Shown: one piece after another, positions 12,903-20,590 of the stretch
How positions within the stretch are numbered: the stretch's first letter is position 1
How the letters are laid out: each line of letters starts with the position of its first letter
Virus record (IMG/VR): IMGVR_UViG_3300049048_000059
Coordinates: 1 to 24,203 of that record
Strand: one strand, 5' to 3'
Length of the DNA: 24,203 bases
Source of the DNA: a virus
Made by a program: the position numbers and the translations under genes
Notes under the pieces: generated by a model
Databases searched by the model: none
The model's input: only the letters and a program-made list of their open reading frames with translations
What the model was told of the DNA's origin: nothing

Positions 12903-13241
12903 ATGAAAAAGCAAGATGTACAAAAAAAAGCTATGCTTGAAGCCCTGAAAAAGTCGCTGGGCATAGTTGCACATGCTTGCGAAAGTGTAGGCATTGCAAG
13001 AAAAACACACTACGAATGGCTAGACAGTGACCCTGCATATAGGGCCGCAGTAGATGACATAGGAGAGCTGCAAGTGGACTTCGTAGAAAGCGCATTAATG
13101 AAGCGCATAAAGGAGGGCGACACGACAGGAATAATATTCTACATGAAGACGAAGGGGCGCAAGCGCGGGTATAGCGAGCGCATCATAAACGAAGTACAGA
13201 TTAAGCAACTGCCTGACTGGGCTAAAGAAGACCCTGAGTAA
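12903..13241 (+). CDS. terminase small subunit candidate (phBC6A51-type HTH)
   Basis: A 112-residue protein with an N-terminal helix-turn-helix: LGIVAHACESVGIARKTHYE (about 19-38) and WLDSDPAYRAAVDDI. The layout matches the phBC6A51-type DNA-binding domain of small terminase subunits, and the helical region DFVESALMKRIKEGDTTGI (about 60-78) suits oligomerisation. It lies one base from the large subunit (TAATG), the canonical order. It would bind the packaging site and present DNA to the large subunit. Confidence 0.85.
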   Translation: MKKQDVQKKAMLEALKKSLGIVAHACESVGIARKTHYEWLDSDPAYRAAVDDIGELQVDFVESALMKRIKEGDTTGIIFYMKTKGRKRGYSERIINEVQIKQLPDWAKEDPE

Positions 13242-14413
13242 TGCCGTACAAGTTCAACCCCAACCTAGCACACCTTATCAAGCGCATAGGCCATGCGCGT
13301 ATTTTTCTTTTGCAGGGGGGGACGCGTTCCGGCAAGACATACAGTTCACTGCTTTTCATCATACGGCTGTGCCTGCAATCGAAAGGGCTATTGATTGAGA
13401 TTGCCCGAAAGACTATGCCAGCGCTAAAAGCAAGCGTGCTGTATGACTTCAAAGAGATTATGCAACTGCATGGCTATTGGAGTGAGGACGACTGGAACAG
13501 CACAGACAAGATTTATACTTTCGAGGGCAACGAAATACGCTTTGTAAACCTAGACGATGAGCAGAAAGTAAGGGGGCGAAAGCGGCACCTGATTTACATA
13601 AACGAAGCAAATGAAAATGATTGGCCTATCATTCAGCAACTGCTAGTGCGCACAAGCGGGAAAATAATAATGGACTATAACCCGTCTTTTGATTGGGGGA
13701 CTCACTGGCTTTCGGACGTTGCAAAGCGTGCGGACTGCGAGCGCATTGTTACCACCTACAAAGACAATCCACACTTGCCAAAAGCACTGATTGAAGAGAT
13801 AGAGCTATATCGACATGATTCCGATTGGTGGAGGGCTTTCGGCGAAGGCATAGAGGGCGAAGGCATAAAAGGGCTTATATTCCCAAAATGGCAAATAGGC
13901 TGGGAGGCAGTAAAGCAACGTGCTTTCGGTCTTGACTTTGGTTTCTCGCAAGACCCTACCGCATTGGTAGAGGTAGGCATAAGCGGAAGCAATATGTTTA
14001 TGAAAGAGCATATCTATTCAAAGGGCTTGACAATACCCGATTTAGCAATGCTAATAAAGCATGTAGGCACAGCGCCAATTTATGCGGATAGCGCACAGCC
14101 TGCAATGATTGAGGAGTTGAGGCGCAAGGGATTCAATATTATTCCTGCTGAAAAGGGCGCTGGGAGTATAAAGCATGGCATTGAAACAATAAAGCGTTTT
14201 TCTTTATACGCCGAGAAAGATAGCGTAAATTTGCATAAAGAGTTAAGGTCTTACAAATGGCTTGAAGATAGGCAAGGCAACAGCCTGAATGAGCCAGTAG
14301 GCTACCTTAATCACGCAATAGATGCAATCCGCTATGCAGTTGCAGGGCTTGTTCGCAACCCTTCAACACGTGCGGAAAGCGTAGCAGGCATAAGGGCTAA
14401 AACACCAAAGTGA
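13241..14413 (+). CDS. terminase large subunit (PBSX/Terminase_3 type)
   Basis: A 390-residue packaging motor. The ATPase domain has Walker A GGTRSGKT (26-33) and a Walker B-like LIYINEA with Glu122, preceded by RFVNLDDEQKVRGRK (100-114). The nuclease domain has acidic residues in GLDFGFSQDPTAL (Asp232), YADSAQP (Asp283) and HAIDAIRYA (Asp361), the RNase H-like arrangement of large terminases. Length and motifs fit the PBSX-like Terminase_3 family. The small subunit is directly upstream. No portal gene follows, which is unusual; tail genes come next instead. Confidence 0.95.
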   Translation: MPYKFNPNLAHLIKRIGHARIFLLQGGTRSGKTYSSLLFIIRLCLQSKGLLIEIARKTMPALKASVLYDFKEIMQLHGYWSEDDWNSTDKIYTFEGNEIRFVNLDDEQKVRGRKRHLIYINEANENDWPIIQQLLVRTSGKIIMDYNPSFDWGTHWLSDVAKRADCERIVTTYKDNPHLPKALIEEIELYRHDSDWWRAFGEGIEGEGIKGLIFPKWQIGWEAVKQRAFGLDFGFSQDPTALVEVGISGSNMFMKEHIYSKGLTIPDLAMLIKHVGTAPIYADSAQPAMIEELRRKGFNIIPAEKGAGSIKHGIETIKRFSLYAEKDSVNLHKELRSYKWLEDRQGNSLNEPVGYLNHAIDAIRYAVAGLVRNPSTRAESVAGIRAKTPK

Positions 14414-14691
14414 TGGACATGTACAATCTGATTAACGGCCAAATGGTTTTGGCAGAGGAAAAGCAGTGGGGCGAATGGGTGACGGCGGAGCAGTACACGC
14501 GTGCTGTTAATGCGGTTGCACATAATTCGCGCCGTTTCTGGTCTTCGCACTACAGGCGGCTATACAGAAAAAGGCTAGGGCTTTTGACGGAGGCGCAAGC
14601 AAATTACATACAGATTGCCGAAGAACTGGAGCGCACAAAGGAGCTGCTTAATATTGCAATACTCAATACACCAATAAAAGACCTGATATGA
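14413..14691 (+). CDS. hypothetical protein with EWVTAEQY motif, 92 aa
   Basis: ATG 14413 shares a base with the terminase stop (TGATG); a GTG one codon upstream is less likely. The product begins MDMYNLINGQMVLAEEKQWG, and GEWVTAEQYTRAV at about 20-32 resembles the GEWVKAEEA motif of the genes at 1857 and 23235. The C-terminal half is helical or coiled coil. Function unknown. Confidence 0.7.
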   Translation: MDMYNLINGQMVLAEEKQWGEWVTAEQYTRAVNAVAHNSRRFWSSHYRRLYRKRLGLLTEAQANYIQIAEELERTKELLNIAILNTPIKDLI

Positions 14692-15317
14692 TAAAAGTAA
14701 CAATCAACGGCACTCCCCACTATTGCCCCTCACACGCGGGGGAGGCGCAGCTATGGTTCTATGAGCGCGTGCGCAAGATAGAGCAAGACCGCATTGAGAT
14801 TATGGACTTAGCGGCTATCCTGCTGGGCACTGAAAAAGCCAGTATTGAGCGAATGAGTATGGGCGAAATAGGCAAGCTGTATGCGGTTGCCAACTCCGTA
14901 ATGGCATGGATGCCCGATTGGATTAGGCAGATGGAGAAAGCGCCCGTGCCCCGCCATTTCAAGATTGGCGACCGCGAATACAAGCGCCCAAAGTCATGGG
15001 TTGGCCACCAATACCGAGCGCATATCTATTTGGAGCAGTACCTAGCCTCGCAAAGCCCTACGCTTGTGCGGGACGTGGTTGCGCTGTATATGATTGAGGA
15101 GGTAATCGGCCCCGGCTGGAATGATGACGACCTTCTGCACCTTGCCGCATTTGTGGACACAATGCCAGCAATGGAGGCTTGCCCTCTTTTTTTTTATGCC
15201 TGCAGGAGTTTGGAAACCACCAAGCCAAAATATCTCGCACAGTTCATTGGCCAGCTTCTAAGTTCAAAGTTGAATACCCTAGCTACTTGGGTTCGTTCCC
15301 CGTGGTCGACTACCTAG
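14688..15317 (+). CDS. probable tail assembly chaperone, zero-frame product
   Basis: The zero-frame product is 209 residues (MIKVTINGTPHYCPSHAGEA ...), helical, with a small N-terminal beta element. A T_TTT_TTT heptamer in the zero frame at 15188-15194 lies within a run of nine T, after codon 169. A -1 slip there leads into an 83-codon extension ending at 15445 (see separate entry). A short and a longer product sharing an N-terminus are the hallmark of tail assembly chaperones (lambda gpG/gpGT), which coat the tape measure protein. The gene is ATGA-coupled to its upstream neighbour. The role is inferred from this arrangement; here the tape measure gene is 5 kb downstream rather than next door. 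Confidence 0.65.
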   Translation: MIKVTINGTPHYCPSHAGEAQLWFYERVRKIEQDRIEIMDLAAILLGTEKASIERMSMGEIGKLYAVANSVMAWMPDWIRQMEKAPVPRHFKIGDREYKRPKSWVGHQYRAHIYLEQYLASQSPTLVRDVVALYMIEEVIGPGWNDDDLLHLAAFVDTMPAMEACPLFFYACRSLETTKPKYLAQFIGQLLSSKLNTLATWVRSPWSTT

Positions 15318-15445
15318 CAGGGGGCGATTTTACCAAGTGGGAGGCCGTGCTAAAGATGAGCATTGCCGATGTGTTTACTAAGTTGATAATAGACAGCACT
15401 TACCAACGTGCGGAGCATAACTATACAGAATCATTAAAAAAATAA
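15194..15445 (+). CDS. -1 frame extension of the tail assembly chaperone (frameshift product ~252 aa)
   Basis: After slipping -1 at T_TTT_TTT, translation would continue TTA-TGC-CTG to TAA at 15443-15445. The extension contains KVEYPSYLGSFPVVDYLAGG and DFTKWEAVLKMSIADVFTKL, which reads as a natural folded domain. The zero-frame tail, by contrast, ends in a less convincing LATWVRSPWSTT. CCTGCAGG, a few bases after the slip site, is palindromic but weak as a stimulator. A single T missing from the assembled homopolymer would give the same picture, in which case the intact gene would be one 252-residue ORF. Confidence 0.6.
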   Translation, partial: LCLQEFGNHQAKISRTVHWPASKFKVEYPSYLGSFPVVDYLAGGDFTKWEAVLKMSIADVFTKLIIDSTYQRAEHNYTESLKK

Positions 15446-15449
15446 AACT

Positions 15450-15605
15450 ATGGCTTGTGGAGAATTAAACAATGGCTTTGTAATACCTGTAAAGCCAATA
15501 GTCGCAAAAAATAATATTGTATTTATTGAGGAAATTAAACCTCCACTAATATACGATATTATTCCTAGCAAAAAAGGGGTAAAACACTTGTCAATAAGAA
15601 AATGA
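15450..15605 (+). CDS. small hypothetical protein, 51 aa
   Basis: ATG 15450 lies four nt after the frameshift extension's stop, and TGA 15603-15605 overlaps the next ATG (ATGA). The product MACGELNNGFVIPVKPIVAK continues with a Pro/Ile-rich stretch (EEIKPPLIYDIIPSKKG). No domain is recognised. The sequence is AT-richer than its neighbours. The tight junctions on both sides support translation. Confidence 0.6.
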   Translation: MACGELNNGFVIPVKPIVAKNNIVFIEEIKPPLIYDIIPSKKGVKHLSIRK

Positions 15606-16057
15606 CAACAATACAAGAACTATACAGTGAGATAGCCAACGAAATGGAGTTAGCTATTTGGGAAATGCCGATAGTGGATGCGTCTGAGCTGAACACTATG
15701 CTAAGTAAAAAGGATGGCGATTGCATTGCGTGGTTTACTGCCATGAGCGGTACGCTTTCAAGCACTATTGCAGGGGGTCGCACTTACGACACGCCAGGCG
15801 ACAGCGTTTATTTCCTTGCTCGCCCTGCAAGCACTGACCCCGATTCGATAAAGGCCACCAAGCAACACCTGCTCGCACTTGCAGACGAGTTCCGGCAACG
15901 CTTGCAAGGGAGCACAGCGTTTACCAATGTGGAGGCGAACACGGTGCTAAGCATGAACTACGTAATTAGTTACCCCGTATTCAATTCGCGCTACATGCAG
16001 TGCGCTGTTAGCTTTAACGCGCCTTTCGATTTGGGCTATAAAGTTTATTGCGTATGA
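15602..16057 (+). CDS. hypothetical neck/tail protein, 151 aa
   Basis: ATGA-coupled upstream and downstream. The product starts MTTIQELYSEIANEMELAIW and has an alpha/beta pattern: a helical start, SVYFLARPASTDPDSIKATK (about 63-82), LLALADEFRQRLQ, and a C-terminal strand-rich region (NSRYMQCAVSFNAPFDLGYK). Size and position between the chaperone and the following tail-completion-like gene suggest a tail terminator or head-tail connector. No specific motif confirms this. Confidence 0.65.
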   Translation: MTTIQELYSEIANEMELAIWEMPIVDASELNTMLSKKDGDCIAWFTAMSGTLSSTIAGGRTYDTPGDSVYFLARPASTDPDSIKATKQHLLALADEFRQRLQGSTAFTNVEANTVLSMNYVISYPVFNSRYMQCAVSFNAPFDLGYKVYCV

Positions 16058-16536
16058 GCCTAACAATACAGCAGGCGCTTTTGGCCTACAATTCGCGCCT
16101 CACAAACGAAATACTGGCCGACCCCGATTTTATCGAGGCCACTGCCAGCGGGAACTTTGCCAACTTCATAAACACGGCGCAAAGCATACAGCTAAGCGAA
16201 GGCAATCTAGTGAAGTACGGAACGCCCTACACCACGGCACTCGACCAAGGCACGCCACCCGGAGCAAGGCAAGGGCTGGAGGCGGATATTTACAAGTGGC
16301 TCAAATACAAAAAGTACGGCCTGCAATGGGAAACCGACAAAGAGCGACAGTTGCTTGCTGGCAGGATAGCGCGAAAGATTGAGCGCAAAGGATCGTTAAA
16401 GCATAGAGAGCCAAGCGCACGCACTAGGATTATAGCCAACGCGCTTGATAAGGCCTATCCGACCCTTATCGAAAAGATGAGCGAGGCGTATGTAAGCAAA
16501 ACAGAAGTACAGATACAAAATGCTATAAATATATAG
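16054..16536 (+). CDS. probable tail completion / HK97 gp10-like protein, 160 aa
   Basis: ATG 16054 (ATGA overlap) is preferred over TTG 16048. It begins MSLTIQQALLAYNSRLTNEI. A central segment with GTPPGARQGLEADIYKWLKY (about 70-89) leads to basic helices containing RIARKIERKGS. A GxP loop before an Arg/Lys-rich ARxIARxIxRxGS element recalls HK97 gp10-like or virion-morphogenesis proteins at the head-tail junction. The match is by pattern only. Confidence 0.6.
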   Translation: MSLTIQQALLAYNSRLTNEILADPDFIEATASGNFANFINTAQSIQLSEGNLVKYGTPYTTALDQGTPPGARQGLEADIYKWLKYKKYGLQWETDKERQLLAGRIARKIERKGSLKHREPSARTRIIANALDKAYPTLIEKMSEAYVSKTEVQIQNAINI

Positions 16537-16541
16537 CCAAT

Positions 16542-17753
16542 ATGCCAACATTGACCTTTTCAGAAATAGCAAGCAAGGTGCGCGGGGCGTTCACCTCCTA
16601 TGCACTATTTGCCACAAACCCATTCCGCTACCTAGTGACGCGCTCGCCTTCTTCCGGACGCGATGCGGTCGATAGCGTAATTTACGACAGCACAGGGGCA
16701 ACGGAATTGACAAGCCCATTGCGCTCCATATTCGCGCCGTCAACACCGCCACTATACATTGACCTTGCGCCGATTTGCGAGGGGCTTTTCGATATTGACC
16801 CCGCAACCATTGACGAGGCCACGCCCGTAGCCTATGCTGCGGGAAATTATAGGAACGTGCGCATCGGTTGGAAGGACGCCACGGCTGGCAGTTACACGGT
16901 AGAAAGCGAGGTTTACACGCTGATAGCCGGGGCGGTGCAGATTGGCGAAGATACTACGTATGGCCAAAACGCGGCCGCCTATTGCCCAGCGCCTACGGTG
17001 CCGCTCACTGGCAAGTTCCTTACAATGTTTGCAAAGCCGAAAGTTTACTCGCTTGATGGGGAGGTGTTCGCCCCGCAATTGTTCGCTATCATTACTCAAG
17101 ACGTGCTAGACTATTTGACTGCCAACCCGGGCTACTCGGTAGCGATAAGGCAGCGCTTTGACGGCGGGGCATGGCAGTATGATTTATTCAATGCAAATGC
17201 TGTGGGCGTGATAGCTTGCACTTTGTTTGACGATGGAGCGGGCACGGCTTTTTACACGGAGGTAGAAAACGCAAGCAGTATAGAGTTTCAGCTGGTTGTT
17301 GTAGATGCAGTCAATGCTTTTGACATTGCTTTGACAGATGCGATTACACTCGAAAAATTGGAGGTGTGTATTAACCCTTACGTACTTCGATGGAAAAACA
17401 GCAAAGGCGGCTTCGATGTTTGGTGCTTTGAGGGCGACAACGAAGAGAGCCACAGCGCCACCACGGACGGCTACACAAGCGTAGCGCCTGCGGATTTTGC
17501 CACACAGCAGTCATTGAAGCGGAGTTATGGCAAGCGTGCCGAAAATGAATTGAGCGCAAGGGCTGTTAACATAAAAACTGCGGATGCACTTGCTTTGCTT
17601 GAAATAGCCCAAAGCCCCTGCGTTCAGATTTGGAAGGGCGGATTTTGGATTTATTGCGATGTGGAGGGCGACAACGCAATTAACAGGCGCTTGCCTTTGC
17701 AGTCCCTCGAATTTGATGTAATTTTGCAATATACAATAACTGTTAACTCTTAA
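16542..17753 (+). CDS. tail/baseplate structural protein, 403 aa
   Basis: A beta-rich protein. The N-terminal half has repeated short beta blocks (LFATNPFRYLVTRSPSSG at about 22-39). The C-terminal half contains INPYVLRWKNSKGGFDVWCF, then KRAENELSARAVNIKTADAL and VQIWKGGFWIYCDVEGDNAI, with a final PLQSLEFDVIL. The LRWxNxxGGxDxWxF ... SPxVQxW ... LxxLEFxIxL order is one I associate with Bacteroidota phage tail proteins. No enzyme motif is visible. Its position before the hub-like 653-aa protein and the tape measure supports a tail tube or baseplate role. Confidence 0.7.
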   Translation: MPTLTFSEIASKVRGAFTSYALFATNPFRYLVTRSPSSGRDAVDSVIYDSTGATELTSPLRSIFAPSTPPLYIDLAPICEGLFDIDPATIDEATPVAYAAGNYRNVRIGWKDATAGSYTVESEVYTLIAGAVQIGEDTTYGQNAAAYCPAPTVPLTGKFLTMFAKPKVYSLDGEVFAPQLFAIITQDVLDYLTANPGYSVAIRQRFDGGAWQYDLFNANAVGVIACTLFDDGAGTAFYTEVENASSIEFQLVVVDAVNAFDIALTDAITLEKLEVCINPYVLRWKNSKGGFDVWCFEGDNEESHSATTDGYTSVAPADFATQQSLKRSYGKRAENELSARAVNIKTADALALLEIAQSPCVQIWKGGFWIYCDVEGDNAINRRLPLQSLEFDVILQYTITVNS

Positions 17754-17757
17754 TGTC

Positions 17758-18063
17758 ATGGCAAAGAAAGAAAAGAAATTGACGGAGGATGCACAGCCCG
17801 AAACGGCACAGCCCGAAGCACCCGAAACGGCACATCCCGAAACTGAGCATAAAATTTTTGTAGAAGGCGGCTATACAGGCGCGGCCGCTGATGGTGGCGA
17901 CCCGAAGCAATACCTAATACATGAAACAATTATGCCTCCAAGTAAAGACAAGCACCCCGGCTTTGTAAAGCTAGGCGACTACTGGCACAAGCTCAACACG
18001 GCCGGCAACCCAATGAAGCAACGCTACATTGAAGTGGAAGGCAAGCTGTGCCAAATAAATTAA
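17758..18063 (+). CDS. hypothetical protein with Pro/Glu/Thr repeats, 101 aa
   Basis: ATG 17758 is four nt after the previous stop. Residues ~1-32 are basic then low-complexity, with three imperfect PETAQ/PETAH/PETEH units. The rest is a small globular domain (IFVEGGYTGAAADGGDPKQY; GDYWHKLNTAGNPMKQRYIE). The repeat part may be a flexible linker. Function unknown; it lies between two structural genes. Confidence 0.65.
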   Translation: MAKKEKKLTEDAQPETAQPEAPETAHPETEHKIFVEGGYTGAAADGGDPKQYLIHETIMPPSKDKHPGFVKLGDYWHKLNTAGNPMKQRYIEVEGKLCQIN

Positions 18064-18085
18064 CAAGTTAAACTCGTAAAAAAAC

Positions 18086-18298
18086 ATGGCAGAGAACCCC
18101 AAAACAGTAGGAGAACAACGCGTGCGTATTACGTTCAATCCTAGCAATGATGATTTGGTTAGTAAAATCAAATCAAAAAGTGCGGAGCTTATCAATCTAT
18201 GTGAAGAACTGAAAAGCAAAGACCCTCGTTTGGCATCACTTGCGCAAACTTCTTATGAAGAGGCTGCAATGTGGGCATTAAAAGCAGCGACAACCTAA
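18086..18298 (+). CDS. Acb2/Tad1-hairpin family protein, putative anti-CBASS cyclic-nucleotide sponge
   Basis: A 70-residue protein with the Acb2/Tad1 hairpin (DUF7681-type) signature: QRVRITFNPSNDDLVSKIKS at 11-30, SAELINLCEEL at 32-42, and LASLAQTSYEEAAMWALKAA at 49-68. The R-V-R-x-x-F-N-P-S start and the final YEEAAMWAxKAAT block are very characteristic. Characterised Acb2 proteins of phages bind cyclic di- and trinucleotides and so stop CBASS immune signalling; the Tad1 side sequesters Thoeris signals. The helical hairpin suits oligomeric assembly. It lies at the end of a long structural-gene transcript, just before a terminator. Family membership is strong by pattern; ligand and function are inferred. 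Confidence 0.82.
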   Translation: MAENPKTVGEQRVRITFNPSNDDLVSKIKSKSAELINLCEELKSKDPRLASLAQTSYEEAAMWALKAATT

Positions 18299-18327
18299 AA
18301 CCCGCCCCTAGCAATAGGGGCATTTTT
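18299..18327 (+). terminator. intrinsic terminator after the Acb2-like gene (copy of the one after ssb)
   Basis: GCCCCTA-GCAA-TAGGGGC (18304-18321) is followed by ATTTTTG. The 23 nt 18299-18321 repeat 9673-9695 exactly. ATG 18333 lies just after it with no promoter seen, so the baseplate and tape measure genes would need readthrough or antitermination. Confidence 0.8.
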
Positions 18328-18332
18328 GCAAT

Positions 18333-20294
18333 ATGCCCATGAACCGCACAGAACTATATTTAGGCGCGTCAAAACTTGAAACGAAGGACGGCGAAAAGGT
18401 GGCAATCACCTTGACGGCAAATTCTTTCGAGAAGCCAGAAACCCTGCAAAGCAGTTTCACAAACACATTCGATGTGCCATGGACACGCGCCAACCTCGAT
18501 GCAATAGGCGCTATCATGGCAGGGGAGCGCACGCGCAAGCAGTATGTGCCGGGCGATGCTCTTTTGAAAGTGGCAGGGCTTTACGATGTTTGGGGGAGGC
18601 TGGCAATATTGAGGGGCGACCAAGACCGCGCAAGCTGTGCCTTCATTTCGGGCGTTGCATCGCTGTTTGACGATTTGGGCGACAGTTCATTGCATTGCCT
18701 GTTTACAAATTTGACTTTTGCCAATGACCGTGCTGGGTTTATTACTGAGCTAATCAACGTTTACACGGACGGCTTCACAACGGCGGTTGCAAACTTTTCG
18801 GGGCTGGCCACAACGGCAACAACTATTGATATAGGCCGCATGTTCCCTTTCCCTTTCTTTTGGAAGGTCTTGCAGGACTGCGTGAACTTTGCCGGGTGGA
18901 CTTGCAGCACGGACGGGCTATTGCAGGATGCGTTTTTTAGGACGGTAGCGTTTGCCCATAATGGCGACCCGTACAACGAAGATTTGTATTTCAGCTACCT
19001 TGGTGCAAGCTGGAGTTTGACGGCAGGCGCGGCCCCGGGAAACTATGTAACTGCCGCGCCTTCTTCTACAACTGCACTTGTATTCAATTCTAGGTTTACA
19101 ACAATCCCGCCAGCCCCTGGCTCTACAAGTTTCCAATATAATTCTACGCAGGATTGCGGCGGCCGAGTGTATGAGCTTTATATTGATTCCATTGCTGTAA
19201 CAACAGATGCAGGGAGCTACGATTTCGATATAAGAATTGCTGCATTTGACGGCTTTACATACATAAGCACGCTGGCAACCTATTCGAGTGGGCTAGTGAC
19301 GGGTGCAGGTGCAAGCGTTACGCTTCCAAGCCTTACACTGCTTACTGCTTGGAATGAGGAGCAATACACTATACATGCCCAAATGAAAGTTAATGTAGGG
19401 CTTAATGTAGTTTGGCAGGATTTCACTTTCCGCTTCTGCGATGGGCGAGACGGCAATAGGGATTTGATTTGGGGCGCTGATAACATAATGCCCTACGCAG
19501 CATTGCCCGAAATGAAGATGAGCGACTTTATTAAGGACGTTTGCAAGATGTTCGGCGCTATCCCAAAGACTGACCCGTTTTTGAAAACAGTGGAGTTCGT
19601 AAAGTTTGAGGACATAGCAGGTGCATACACAGATGCACAGATTTGGAGCGGCAAGCTGGCAGGCGGTGAGGGCATAGAGTTTGAGTTCAGCTACGGCGGC
19701 TATGCAAAGAACAACCTGCTAAGCTATGACAATGACAGCGAACTGCCACCTGGCTATGGGCAAGGCGTTTTGAGTATTGACAACACGGCGGTAAAGGAAA
19801 GTTACAACTGGCTAAAACTGCAATTTTCTGCCAGCCTTAACGTAGCGCTTGCCGATTCCCGCGTTCAATGCTTGGGCGTGCCATTATTTGACGGGGCTGA
19901 AAAAGATAAGGTAAAGCCCCGCGTTTGCTATATGGTAAGCCAGACCGACAGCCCCGGCTTTATGAGTATTTCGGACACGGGAGGCAGTACGGCAATAACT
20001 GCATACAATATTGCCCGTTTCTTCCTGTTTGACGGGGAGCAGTCATTGCATGGCACCAGCCTTATCGATGAGTTTCATAATGCTTTTGGCATCATGCTTG
20101 GCGACATGCAGAAAGTTACCGCCTACTTTGCGCTCAATGGGAGCGACATTGCAGGCATAGACTTCTTCAAGCCTGTTTACATTGATGAAGTTTACAGGGG
20201 CGTTCGCATCCATGGCTACTTTATTTTGCAGGAAGTAAAGGAATGGGACGGAGGCAGTATAGTAGAGGTTGAATTGTTGAACCTTAACCAGTAG
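18333..20294 (+). CDS. large tail/baseplate hub-like protein, 653 aa
   Basis: The start may be ATG 18333 or 18339. The N-terminus reads MPMNRTELYLGASKLETKDG, then FEKPETLQSSFTNTFDVPWT (about 32-51), a pattern (F-T-x-T-F-x-V-P-x-T) common at the start of Bacteroidota phage tail proteins. A middle beta-rich region (about 230-370) with repeated Thr/Ala/Ser strands and a C-terminal SDFIKDVCKMFGAIPKTDP (about 395-413) follow. The protein ends ILQEVKEWDGGSIVEVELLN. A baseplate hub or distal tail role is inferred from size, composition and position upstream of the tape measure gene. Part of the central insert looks like a carbohydrate-binding beta-sandwich. Confidence 0.7.
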   Translation: MPMNRTELYLGASKLETKDGEKVAITLTANSFEKPETLQSSFTNTFDVPWTRANLDAIGAIMAGERTRKQYVPGDALLKVAGLYDVWGRLAILRGDQDRASCAFISGVASLFDDLGDSSLHCLFTNLTFANDRAGFITELINVYTDGFTTAVANFSGLATTATTIDIGRMFPFPFFWKVLQDCVNFAGWTCSTDGLLQDAFFRTVAFAHNGDPYNEDLYFSYLGASWSLTAGAAPGNYVTAAPSSTTALVFNSRFTTIPPAPGSTSFQYNSTQDCGGRVYELYIDSIAVTTDAGSYDFDIRIAAFDGFTYISTLATYSSGLVTGAGASVTLPSLTLLTAWNEEQYTIHAQMKVNVGLNVVWQDFTFRFCDGRDGNRDLIWGADNIMPYAALPEMKMSDFIKDVCKMFGAIPKTDPFLKTVEFVKFEDIAGAYTDAQIWSGKLAGGEGIEFEFSYGGYAKNNLLSYDNDSELPPGYGQGVLSIDNTAVKESYNWLKLQFSASLNVALADSRVQCLGVPLFDGAEKDKVKPRVCYMVSQTDSPGFMSISDTGGSTAITAYNIARFFLFDGEQSLHGTSLIDEFHNAFGIMLGDMQKVTAYFALNGSDIAGIDFFKPVYIDEVYRGVRIHGYFILQEVKEWDGGSIVEVELLNLNQ

Positions 20295-20298
20295 GGAA

Positions 20299-20589
20299 AT
20301 GGGCAATAACGAAACACTGCAAAGCGCATTCAGCAAGGAATATGAAGAATACCAAAACGATGTTTTCTCGTATTATTTGGATGAAGTGCTTGAAATGGCT
20401 AAAAAGATAGCGCATGAAAAGATATTCATTGAGGAGCAGTCAGAGCATGGCAACTTTATGAATATGAAGTTTTGCCTATTCTTTTGCTGGCTAATCAAAA
20501 CAAAGCGCTTGGAGCTTGAGCAAAGGTGGCCTTTTGAAAAGTCTTTGCTGGAAAAATCTTTCATTGTTTTGGGCTATTCATATCAATAA
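20299..20589 (+). CDS. small hypothetical protein, 96 aa
   Basis: ATG 20299 is four nt after the previous stop. The product MGNNETLQSAFSKEYEEYQN is helical, with EMAKKIAHEKIFIEEQSEHG and an aromatic, Cys-containing segment (CLFFCWLIKTKRLELEQRW) too short for a clear membrane protein. Its stop at 20589 is one nt from the tape measure ATG. Function unknown. Confidence 0.6.
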   Translation: MGNNETLQSAFSKEYEEYQNDVFSYYLDEVLEMAKKIAHEKIFIEEQSEHGNFMNMKFCLFFCWLIKTKRLELEQRWPFEKSLLEKSFIVLGYSYQ

Positions 20590-20590
20590 C

